A stretch of 64,000 nt of DNA from Blattamonas nauphoetae (Eukaryota; Preaxostyla; Oxymonadida): assembly GCA_033064195.1 (NCBI GenBank), contig JARBJD010000002.1, positions 558,001 to 622,000 of the forward strand. The letters are read 5' to 3'. A program made the position numbers and the translations under genes. How positions within the stretch are numbered: position 1 is the stretch's first letter; the number at the start of each line of letters is the position of its first letter. Of the stretch, positions 46,037-55,819 are shown piece after piece. The notes under the pieces are model-generated. The model was not told the origin of the DNA. It saw only the letters and a program-made list of their open reading frames with translations, and made no database searches.

Positions 46037-47592
46037 ATGGCTCCACGTTTCGATCACTCATTTTTGTTTTTATCATGCAACAGACAGGTACGTATAGTTA
46101 CCAATCTGGAGCGAAGACTGTCCAAGCAAGGCCACGGTTCCGTGAACCTATTCCTATGTTTGCCTGTTCAACCTTTCTCAATTGATCTCTTCTATCATCT
46201 AAGGGACCAGAAACATGGTTTTGGAAATTTGATGTATGATCGACGTATTGTTCGAGGAACGATGTTTTCACCACAAACAGTCCCATTAGTTTGTCACTTT
46301 TCACTTTTTCATTAACAAACTTCAAACTGACTTAGGACGCCGAAGAAGATGTCAGGCAAATGAGAAGAGCTCGAAGGCAGAGAAAAAATGCAACACAGCC
46401 AAGAGATGCTGAATTAAACGTGATGTTAGATCAACAATCGAGCTCAATTCAAGGGCGAATCAACATGGGTTCGTTTCTTCACAATATAATCATCTTTATC
46501 ATTATCTCTATGTGTCATAGAGGTACAAACAGAACAGTATCTCGAGGAACTTTCAGAACAAGTCCCAACATTTGATTTCGAGACACAAACAGGTTTCAAG
46601 TTTTTCTTCCTCTTCATCTAACCATTTTTATGTATCTCTTCTTCAATTACTTTATGTACATTATTTACGTCGTTTTAGATTATTTTATTGACCAACCGAC
46701 CGTCCCGTGTTATGTTCCCGTGAAAAGCGGCATTGATGTTGAAACACAAATTGAAGATGATCTATTTGATTTTGATTATGAATGGTTTGGTTTTTCTCTT
46801 ATGGAGTATTCCAGTGAACCACTTCTGGAGGTTTTGATCGGAAAGACATTGGAACAATCTTTGCTGGAAGTTTTGGAGGAAGAAGAAATCCGGAAGGTTC
46901 AACAACATCGAACAGAAATGCAGCAAATCCGGAACGCTGAGCTTCAAGCCCAGCAGGAGATGGAAAACGCACAGATGCGTCGTTTCGAAGAGAAGGAGCG
47001 CAGGAAACAGCAACAACGAGAACGAATCGAACACGAAAAGACAATTTCCGAGAAAGTGGCCAGTGTTGCCTTTGCGCACGACTTGTTGGCCACACTCCAG
47101 AAGTCTGTGCAGCATTCACTGGAAGGGGCAGGATACTTCGTCGACAGGAGACAGGTGGCCATTTCGTCGGACTTCCTTCCGTGGCTGTTGGAGGAGGCCA
47201 ACTCCAAAGTCAAACGTGTCTCGGAATCACGACAGGTTGTGCGCAGGCTGGTGCAGGCAGCGATGAAGAAAGGAACAGACCGTCACATTCGGCTGGAAGA
47301 GGGTGTGCGCGCTGGATTGTCGCTTGTAGATGATGCGAAGAAGAGAGAGGAGGAGAAGGCCATTAAGAAGGAGAACATGGAAATAATGGATTCTGAAGAC
47401 AAGCTTGCTGCGGCGGTGAAGAAGGCAGACGAAAGGAGGAAGAGGATTGAGGAGGAGAAAGCACTTCGCGAGGCAGAGGAGGAGGAATTGAGGAGGCAGA
47501 GAGAACAGGAGCAGCCAGAAGAGGGTGAGAATGAAGAAGGAGGAGAAGAGGGTGAGGATGGAGAGCAAGAAGAAGAAGAGGAGGAACAATGA
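46037..47592 (+). CDS. RSP3: Radial spoke protein 3 (RSP3/RSPH3)
   Basis: Seven exons (introns 46047-46087, 46158-46203, 46280-46335, 46469-46520, 46593-46678, 46785-46814) give 414 aa. The conserved core is unmistakable: GNLMYDRRIVRG, QTEQYLEELSEQVP, then FETQTDYFIDQP, SGIDVETQIEDDLFDF and EPLLEVLIGKTLEQSLLEVLEEEE. A long coiled coil and an acidic Glu-rich tail follow. RSP3 forms the dimeric spine that anchors the radial spoke to the axonemal doublet and holds the PKA-anchoring helix, so motile 9+2 flagella are implied. The last intron is only 30 nt and would read through in frame, adding ten residues if not spliced. The family core resumes directly after it, which supports splicing. Confidence 0.95.
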
Positions 47593-47695
47593 TCGTTTTT
47601 TCATTTCATCTCTTAAGTGTTGTCTTTCTTTGGATGTTATCCGCACAAGTTTTTCATAACATGATCAAATGAAGCTCCTGAAATGAAAGTAATGT

Positions 47696-49366
47696 TCATC
47701 CGTCAGACGATGATTCCCCTTCTTCTTCTTCTTCGTCCCATGAGCTGTCATCATCATGGTCTATCCTGATTTTCGGTTTTTCGAGAAGAATTGTTGGAGT
47801 CTGAGCCTGAGAAGGATGTGGAGTGTCAGACTCACCTGTGATTTCTGCGATGAGAGTGGACGAGTACGGAGAAGAGATGGAAGTGTTGGGTGGGAGAGGA
47901 TGTGTGGGGTTGAGAGAGACACGAAGAGAATAAACAGCCTTGTTCCCAATCAAATAAACGGGCTGTTCGAAAGAAGGGATGGCGATGAAGGGGGTGATGC
48001 TGTGTGGTGATCCTCCTTCGCCGACTGAGAGGGGCTGTGTGATTGAAATGGGGTACATCATCTGCACAGATCGGACACTCCCGTCGATGTTCAGCCCGCC
48101 CACTCTCGAGAAGTGTGGGAGAAGGAACACCTCCACAATCCCTCGCTGGGGAGACACAATCACAAGGAAGAGGAGGAGTCGAGACGAGTTCGTTGCACTG
48201 TCCGTCACTTTCTGTCGAAGCCATGCGATCGACGCATTTCGGCGTCCTTTGAAGAGATGCAGCATCTGCCCAGTCTCCGATTCCACCACAGACACTCTCC
48301 CAAACGAGTCTGTGACTGCGACGTACTTTCCACATGGAGACAGGCTCAGGCCGAGGCAAACACGGTTGGCATCGACGATGGGATGGATGAAACTTTCTTT
48401 TGGGACTTCGTTTGTGGGGTAGCTGAATGGTTGCTCGTTCTCAGGTTTGGGCCGTCCCCACTGAAGGATCCCTGCGAAGACAGTGGCCACCCCCTTCAGA
48501 AACCCGCCCGATGAGGAAGTCTTTTCTGTGACAGCGTTGTATTGGGCGAGGAATGGGGACTCGCCTCCACAGACAAGTCTGAACATGATGTGTTCTGGTG
48601 CTGGTTTGACATTTGGGACGAAATACCCGCTCGGACGGGTTCGATCCAAAGGATATCCCGCCACAAGGACTGTGTCGTTGATACAGACCGTCTTTTGGAT
48701 GTGGAATACAGAATAGACGATGTCTGGGTTGAGAGGGAAAACTGTGTGTGTTGTTTCCGATTTCTTTGCCTTTCCAGATGCCTTCGGAGCCGAATATGGA
48801 TCAGTGAAGTGTTTAAGTGAATGCACATGAAGTTTTGTGTGTTGGCTATATTCGTCAAAGAGGAGAGAGATGAGTGAGATCGATGAGATCAGAATGACTG
48901 TATCATTAACGTACGTAATCACAAGCGACGAAGGACTAACTGAAGGTGGAGTGCAGTGGATAGAAATGATTGCAAAGGGATTTGGATTGATATGGAGGAG
49001 CATTTGCTTGGTTGGCAGGTGAAAGAAAAAAATGGCTCCATCTGAGAGTGTAACCATCAAAACAGAGTAAAACTCAGGAGTAAAAGGAGTGTCATTGGGG
49101 GAAGAGTGTTTTGACGTTAGTGGAAGTGTTGGAACATCCAGAATAGTGATTGAATTGATAACTTCGTTTTCGAGGAAAGATGTCGGATCAGAAAAGAAAG
49201 GTTCGGAAATATTGGAGAGGAGATTGTGGAAAACGATTTGTTTTTGGTCACCATCAAGGCTCGCAGCAAAACATCCGTTGAAGGAAAAAGCAACCGGGAA
49301 TGAGTTCTCTTCAGTCTCTGACAGGTTAAAACCTTGAAAGTGTTTAGATGATAATGTTATGTACAT
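47696..49366 (-). CDS. RAB3GAP2-like (Rab3GAP regulatory subunit) beta-propeller protein
   Basis: A 556-aa single-exon protein. It is beta-rich throughout, with one clear blade, VCLGLSLSPCGKYVAVTDSF followed by GRVSVVESETGQMLHLFKGRR, the best-known motif of the Rab3GAP non-catalytic subunit N-terminal domain. FLKGVATVFAGILQWG and NGC-rich strands also fit. The C-terminus ends in an acidic run (SSWDEEEEEGESSSDG), so the long helical C-terminal half of animal RAB3GAP2 (about 1390 aa) is absent. The Rab3GAP complex activates Rab18 at the ER and promotes Rab3 hydrolysis. With REP further right, Rab handling is represented twice. Identity is by one strong motif and overall fold, so another propeller family is possible. 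It converges with RSP3. Confidence 0.62.
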   Translation of the reverse strand: MYITLSSKHFQGFNLSETEENSFPVAFSFNGCFAASLDGDQKQIVFHNLLSNISEPFFSDPTSFLENEVINSITILDVPTLPLTSKHSSPNDTPFTPEFYSVLMVTLSDGAIFFFHLPTKQMLLHINPNPFAIISIHCTPPSVSPSSLVITYVNDTVILISSISLISLLFDEYSQHTKLHVHSLKHFTDPYSAPKASGKAKKSETTHTVFPLNPDIVYSVFHIQKTVCINDTVLVAGYPLDRTRPSGYFVPNVKPAPEHIMFRLVCGGESPFLAQYNAVTEKTSSSGGFLKGVATVFAGILQWGRPKPENEQPFSYPTNEVPKESFIHPIVDANRVCLGLSLSPCGKYVAVTDSFGRVSVVESETGQMLHLFKGRRNASIAWLRQKVTDSATNSSRLLLFLVIVSPQRGIVEVFLLPHFSRVGGLNIDGSVRSVQMMYPISITQPLSVGEGGSPHSITPFIAIPSFEQPVYLIGNKAVYSLRVSLNPTHPLPPNTSISSPYSSTLIAEITGESDTPHPSQAQTPTILLEKPKIRIDHDDDSSWDEEEEEGESSSDG

Positions 49367-49529
49367 CAGATATGTTAGTAGAGAGTGAATAAAGAGTTGT
49401 GGAATTCAGAAAAATGAAGTGGGTTGATCGAATTGACAAGATCCTCAAGAAATGAACATGTTCAAAAACAATCACGAAGAAAGACGAAAAAAGAGAATCA
49501 GTTTTCAAAAATACGAACTGAAGGTGTTG

Positions 49530-52110
49530 TCACCCTCCATTCAGTTGGTGATAAGCTTCGATGAACGGTTTTGATGGGAGGCCCAACGGATACTGCAGCC
49601 CAATCACACTTTGCTGGAGAGATCCAAGGATCCCCTTCCCAAGGTTTTTCATTCCAGCCTTGCTGTCCTCAGACAGTCTGGCAACAATGTGGATCTGGAT
49701 GGCTTTCTGGAGATTGGTGTGTGTTCGATAGACCGTACGAAGAAGGGCGGGCGAGGCTGACTGTGCCGTCACCTGATCACCAATGATGTTGCTGTGGAAG
49801 GAGAGCGACTGTTTCACGACAGTTTGCAGAACACTCATTGGCACAGCGAGTTGCGGGTGGAGAGTCTCGTCTGGATTGACAATGTTCTGCAGCATCTGGT
49901 ACAGCTCTGTGCGGATCTCCATCGGAGCGACAAGTGCAACAGACAGCAACGACTGGCAGCAGACAACCTTCGTCTGCCAGTCGGAGAGGGTGGCCCCTTC
50001 CATCAGGTGGGCGATGATGGTGTCGAGATAGAACGTGTCCGACAGGCCATCGTGGAACTCGTCGGTTCCGATCCCGTCGACGAGGAACCAGCAGAACTCG
50101 CCGAGGAAGGTGTAGATGGCTTGGTGGATGTCAGGAAGCACATTCATGTCCAGTCGTTCAAACAGGAAGGAGATCAGCAACGGCTTGTTGTGAGCGGGTT
50201 CATGGAGGCAGCCTTGGAGGAAGATGGACCAGACCAGTTCACTGCATTCGGCATCGAGGATGATGTGGCATCTGACGGCGGAAGAGGAAACATGACGGAG
50301 AGACAAGAAAGACATACTTCTCGCGCGTGCACGTTGGAAGGAGGAAGAGCTGCTTGACTGTGGCCCATGCAGTGGTGACGAAGGAGGGGGTGACTTTCAG
50401 TCGGTTGAGGATGGTGTTGAGGAGGGGCGCCCAAAAGATCGGCGAAGAGGCGTGAATCTCCGTCGAGACGAAGCGAAAGAGATATTCTGGGTCCACGAAA
50501 TAGAGAAGAGTGGCTTGTGTGACAGTTTCGCTGAGGGATGAGGATATTGTGCATTCAAGAATCCAGACGAGGATCTGCGAGGCGATGGAGCGGATGTGGG
50601 ATGAAGGGTGCTGCATGTGGAGGAGGATGAAGTTGAGGAGAGGGTGAAGGAGCTGGGTGCATATTTGGATGCTCAGGCGTTCGGAGATCGACTGCGCGAG
50701 GATGAGACACGTGCGGAGGAGTGCGAAGGAGAACGGCTGAATGAAGACGTGTTCGGTCTCTGAAGTGGTGTCCTTCCGCTGCGAGTGTTCGATGAACTGG
50801 ATGAAGGACACAAATGTCGTAGCGATCTGAGGGATCTTGGTTCTTGTCTTCTCATCCCAAGGAATCCCACACACGCCGCGGATGGACATCAAGTAAGGTG
50901 AGAAGAGGGAATACTCGAAGTGGTCGCTCGACGAGAACGGAGTCCGCCCCAAATCATCGCAGAATTGGATGACCTGCGGAAGAGTCTGGAGGAGAGTCCC
51001 TCCAAGGGCACCTTCCATCTTCTCTTCTTCGTTTTCTTGCTGCCGTGTGACGATAATTCCGCTTCCCGCAATGCCAACCTGATCCTGCGCGAGGTCGACG
51101 ATGAAAGAGGAGAACTCCTGCCACATCTGCGAAATGTTGTCGAGAAGTGGATTTTTGGGTCCGGTTGAGGTGCTTTGGAGTTTCAAGAATCGTTGGCTTA
51201 GATCACGAATGATTTTAACTGTGAGCTGGATGATTCGGATTCGGAAGAGTGGGTCACTCAGTGAACTTCGAGTTGGAAGATACTGAAGAAGCTTGGCATC
51301 AACAGTGAAGAATGGCTCTCCAACATTTCCTTTCGTTTTGATGTAACTTGAACAGATATTTTTTACGAGTGTAGCAATTTCTAATGATGTTTCAGGTTTG
51401 AATCCTGTATTGAGAACAAGGATTGCTTGTGAAGCAGTGATAGGGTGTGGACTAGCAACAGTTGCAAATAGTGCATCTTTAAAGAATGGGAACGGAAGGC
51501 TTGATTGAATAGGTGATGAAGAAGCGATCCATTTTTCGTCAAGGAGAAGGAGAATCGCTCCCATTTGCGCAACAATCCGATCTGAATGGGCAGCTGCCTC
51601 TATTGTTTGCTTGTTTTGATACCATTTGATTGATCTTGAAAAGCGAGTATTCTTTGAGGGGTTCAGAAATTGTTTTGTGGTTTCTTGGAGAATAAATCGA
51701 TTTTGAGGAGAGATTCCTGCTTGATAGGCAACAAGTGTGCGCATTGCAAGTAATATTCGAAGAGGGGATAGTTCATTTGTATTGATAATTGAGATCATGA
51801 GTTGACAGACTTTTTCTTTCACAACAGAGGGAGCCTCCTTTGCAAAAAGATCAAGAACATAGTGAGTGTAGCTAATAATCTTACGGTGACTTTCTGATGA
51901 GAATATTGTGAGACAAATATCAGGGAAGGGGCTGTGAGGTCCCCTTTGAAGATAACAGATGCTTTTCAAGGTTTCGATTGCTTCAGTCGTCTTTGTTTCC
52001 GTTACTTGCTTCTCAAGATCATTAATTAATGATGAGAGATCACGAACAGCGATCTTTGTTGCGATAAATGGTTCCACGGTCATGACAATTTTATCGAGGT
52101 TCGATCGCAT
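49530..52110 (-). CDS. Helical-repeat (HEAT/ARM-like) protein, 844 aa, family unknown
   Basis: Two exons (intron 50272-50317) encode 844 aa. The whole chain is alpha-helical with hydrophobic patterns of HEAT or adaptin-like repeats, for example LKSICYLQR, KIISYTHYVLDLFAKEA, PLRILLAMRTLVAYQ and SIASQILVWILECT. After the splice site the chain continues CHIILDAECSELVWSIFLQGC and ends LPSKPFIEAYHQLNGG. There are no membrane spans. I considered adaptin/COPI subunits and TOR-associated HEAT proteins but found no deciding motif. Its ATG lies only 8 bp from the divergent E2 gene's ATG; an internal ATG 27 bp downstream is an alternative start. Confidence 0.65.
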
Positions 52111-52118
52111 TTAGTACG

Positions 52119-52751
52119 ATGAATTATACGAATAGAATCCAAGGTGAAATCAAGAAGATGACAACGGCCCCACCAGCGGGTGCCCGTTTTGAACAATCAC
52201 CAACAGATATCCGAGATTGGAACATTCTCATCACTGGACCGGTTTCTCTTCAACTCATCCAGAACATTACTTTTTCCTACAAAAAAATAGGAAGGAACAC
52301 CATATGCCGGAGGACACTTTCACCTCAAGTTGAAGCTCCCAGATAACTATCCTCATGGAGGTTTTCACGTCAGTTTTCATCATCTCCCCTAGCCCCTGTA
52401 GCTTCCTTCACGCATAAAGTTTATCATCCAAATGGTACAGAACATTCTTTTTTATCTTTTTTCAGTTGTTCAGGATGGCAGTCTCGTTTGCTCCGAAAAA
52501 TTAGAAGCGTCAAAATGGATACCGACCAGCAACCTCCACAATTGTATCATCCATTCCAATATTTATCCATCTTCAGTTGTTGTTAATGTTATAGATCTTT
52601 TCAGGACTCCAGAACCTGATCACGCCCTGGAAGAACAGATCGTATCTCTTTCAAGTTTTTGACACGTTCTTCTCAGGCACAAGAATACATTAACGAGAAA
52701 AAGAAATATGAGGAAAATGCTCGTAAATGGACAAGAGATTTCGCCAAGTAA
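52119..52751 (+). CDS. Ubiquitin-conjugating enzyme E2
   Basis: Six exons (introns 52242-52290, 52361-52392, 52435-52465, 52544-52576, 52642-52676) give 150 aa, the normal E2 size. The UBC fold is visible in order: N-terminal helix (NRIQGEIKKM), WNILITGPEGTPYAGGHFHL, LPDNYPHGAPVASF, KVYHPNV, the active-site stretch DGSLVCSEKLEASKW with catalytic Cys, NVIDLFRTPEPDHAL, and the last helix ARKWTRDFAK. It transfers ubiquitin or a ubiquitin-like protein from E1 to E3-bound targets. The usual Asn of the HPN motif is present. The active-site loop (VCSEKLEASKW) is unlike the common VCLDIL form, so class is open. One intron of 33 nt could read through in frame. Confidence 0.9.
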
Positions 52752-52974
52752 ATTTCATCATCAACCATAACCATCTATCACATTCACACGTATTTACTTC
52801 ATCAAAACACGATTTAATGATTCAATGTTCGTTTTCCTCGTGAATTTCATTCGCCTTTGAGTTGCCAATTCGTTTCGAGTTGTTGCGCAATCTGATTTGT
52901 CAAGATCGACTCACAATTTTGTTTTATTTGTTCATCCGAGGCAACATTCCTCCTCTTTGTCTAGTTTCTGTTCA
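52752..52974. other. Short gap between E2 and the phosphatase
   Basis: T-rich sequence of 223 bp separating two same-strand genes. It contains no credible frame; presumably the E2 3' end and the phosphatase promoter. Confidence 0.5.
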
Positions 52975-54607
52975 ATGTTCCTACTCTCTCATTGGTTTCA
53001 ACTCCTCTCCGCATTGCTAATCCTCCTGGAATCCACAGCAGAATTCAATGAATCATCAGCTCGAGAAAATTTATCGACCCCTTTCGTATTTCCTCCTGAA
53101 ACTCTCTCTGATATCCAAATAATCAACTCTAGCATACACAATGGATTCGTTTTTCCTCTTCCGATTGTTCAGCAAACGTTGAACTCCTTCATCACAACGT
53201 TCGAAACTACGCCTCCCCTTATTTCTGTTAATATCCCTCCTCCCAATCCAAATCATCGTTTTTCTGACAATGAACCGCATATACATCTTGTTGGAGATCT
53301 TCATGGCGACTTTGATAGTTTTGCATCCATTCTCCAGCAGACAGGTTTGACTCATCTCATTTTCACTCAATTTCTCTTTCCCCTTTAATTTGTATATTAT
53401 TACAGGTCTTCCCTCTCCAGATAATCGATTTATCTTTCTTGGTGACTATGTCGACCGTGGGAACTATTCCGTCGAGACATTCATCACTCTCCTCGCACTG
53501 AAGCTCAGAACCCCACAATCTGTCCATCTCATCATCGGAAACCACGAAGGATCTCCGCATCTCCATTTTCGCTATGGATTCTTAAAAGAATTGGTACAGA
53601 AATATGGACAAGTTGGAGACACCACAGTGTCCATGGCTTCAAGCTCACTATATCTCTCCTTCCTCTCTGCATTTGCGTGTCTGCCCATCGGAGCTGTTCT
53701 CGAAACTAATTCTGGTTCTTCAAATGTCCCCCTGTCCGCTCAGCCGATGTTCTTCACACAATCGTCGTCGGAGTCGACAAGAATGCCGATCGAAAATCCG
53801 TACTCGGCTGGACACACTTCGACACCCTTCCGCGCATTGTGTATCCATGGAGGAATCCCAGTTGCGGACAACAGTGGTTCGGATTTCGTCGAGTTCAATC
53901 TTTCTGATTTGAATAATTCGAAGATTCGGGATGTGCTTCGATCGAATGCAAAAAGTGAGATTGATGAATTCACGGAGATTGATACAGACGCAGAAAATGT
54001 GGTTGGACAAGTAATCTGGAACGACCCTGCATCGGAGAAAAGGAAGAAGAAGAGGGGAAGGAAATGGTTGCTGGAGTTTGGAAATCATGAAAATGAAAAA
54101 AGGATGAAACAAACATCACAACAATCGGAGTCGACGCAAGAAGAGAACAATACAACTCTGACAAACAACAATAATCCAAGTCAGACTCAAACATCCACAG
54201 AGCAGATATCGCCAGATCAAATAAAATCCAACAAATATCATCTCTCTGACGATCCACAATTCGAATGCGAACCTCACGCTCTCCTTCGCTCGAAACGAGG
54301 CAAAACCATTTTTGCGTACTCGTCATGTCAAACAGATTCCTTCTTGAAACGGAATAACATCACCACTCTCATCAGAGCTCACGAAAAGGTCGACGATGGA
54401 TGGAAGCTTGATCATTCTGGGACGGTATTGACCGTTTTTTCAACAAAGCAGAATGTTCCGACAGTCAAACCGTGTTTTTTGACGATTTCTTTTGAGTATC
54501 CGCGGTGGTATGGGGATGAGAAGGAGACATACACTCTTGTTCCTGTGTATCTGCTGAGAAGGGTTTTTGAAGAGAACGAGGAGCCAATCATGCCCACTGA
54601 ATTATAA
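52975..54607 (+). CDS. PPP-family Ser/Thr phosphatase with N-terminal signal peptide or anchor
   Basis: Two exons (intron 53345-53405) encode 523 aa. The PPP metal-site motifs appear in order: VGDLHGD, FLGDYVDRG, IIGNHE, CIHGG and RAHE, with the general-acid region intact. The N-terminus (MFLLSHWFQLLSALLILL) is a strong signal peptide or membrane anchor, unusual because PPP enzymes are normally cytosolic or nuclear. Between HGG and RAHE there is an insert of about 90 low-complexity residues rich in Asn, Thr, Gln and Ser, and the usual WSDP is WNDP. The family removes phosphate from Ser/Thr with a two-metal centre. An entry into the secretory pathway is predicted from the N-terminus only. The subfamily is unclear. 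Confidence 0.82.
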
Positions 54608-54705
54608 TTTAGTTGCGTATTTTTCGTTATGAGAATTATTGCTCTTTTTTGAAGTTTGTGCGCGTGAAATCAGATCGGACGACTGAGACAGGACACCCCA
54701 TAAAA

Positions 54706-55596
54706 ATGGATACTCTTAACACATCGAAGCAGCAAAAAGCACTCGACTTTCAGCAGGAATCCTCTAGACTTGATTCCTTACTTGAATATCTCGGGCTGAA
54801 TGAACAGAACCTTTCGACTGAATTGGATCTACTCCTCACAACTTATGCAGACATAGCAGTATCCTGTGGTGTCCAAGAACCTTCACAAACACAGTATTTC
54901 TATAAATTTCTTGCCTTTACCCCGATTTGGAAAGGATTATTACAGCTTTGTTCAATCTCGACCGTGAGAAAGCCAATCAACAATTTGTTGAATCATCTCT
55001 CTCTGAAAGACAAACATTTTTGCAGTCAGCACTCTCGCAATCACAGACTTTGCTCTCCCATCTTGAACAGTTAATTTTATATTTTGATAACTTTTCTAGA
55101 ATTCATATTGTACTCCAAAACTGCATCTCAACGATCGAACAAGAAACGCTCCAAAACAAACATGTTACAAAGTCCGATCAAGAATTAAAACAACAACTCT
55201 CTTCCAAGATTGAGCAGCTTCAAGTATGTAACTCGTTTGCCTCAATTTTGGCATGAATCTCAGGGAACATTGACAGAGAATGGATTTTACGATGATTCAC
55301 CTCTTAGTCATGAGAATATCATCCAACAAGCTGATGACTTGGAGAAGGTTTCCATTTTCACTTTTTTGAGGTTCTCGTAGTTGAAGAAAGAATGCTCATC
55401 TCTCAAAGATGAGCTTGAGGCATACAACAAACTCCCTCCAGTATTCCTTTTCCCTCTCATATTTTTGTCCATTTAGAATATAAATCTTGCCAAAGCAGAG
55501 ATTGAACGTCTTCGACAGAGACTTGGGGAGATCACTGCACAGGTTCAGCAGATTCTCGGTCAAACTGTTGATATGCCATTTCTTTCCGAAACGTGA
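54706..55596 (+). CDS. HAUS1: HAUS1-like augmin complex subunit
   Basis: Five exons (introns 54866-54945, 55224-55263, 55348-55380, 55441-55476) give 233 aa of almost pure coiled coil; human HAUS1 is 278. The C-terminal third lines up with HAUS1: a GFYDDSPLSHENII segment parallels GMDASLSHQSLV, and LKDELEAYNKLPPNINLAKAEIERLRQRL parallels the family's LKKKLESY...PNPSLAQVKIEEAKREL block (written here only as landmarks). Augmin binds existing spindle microtubules and recruits gamma-tubulin to branch new ones. Coiled-coil similarity can mislead, so this is a probable rather than certain call. The second exon boundary is the least certain point. Confidence 0.6.
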
Positions 55597-55819
55597 AACC
55601 AAGTTCACATTGGTAAGCGTCAATATTGTCGAGGAGAGTCATAGATAGAATGTGAAACCATCTCAAGTGGTACTGATTAACTCTTTCTCAGCTGAGGTCT
55701 ATACATCTCTCTCTTTCTTCTCCCCGAACATCATCTCGTTTTCTATCTTTTTTTGCTTTGGCATTCATGATTATCATCGTTCTCTTCGAGAGTTATAAAA
55801 TGTCGGGTTTAATTCGTGA

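Noticed and set aside
47832-48422. Long frames on both strands within the RAB3GAP2-like gene
   Set aside because: They are shadows in a GC-rich stretch of the real frame; composition is His/Ser/Pro/Arg-rich and non-globular.
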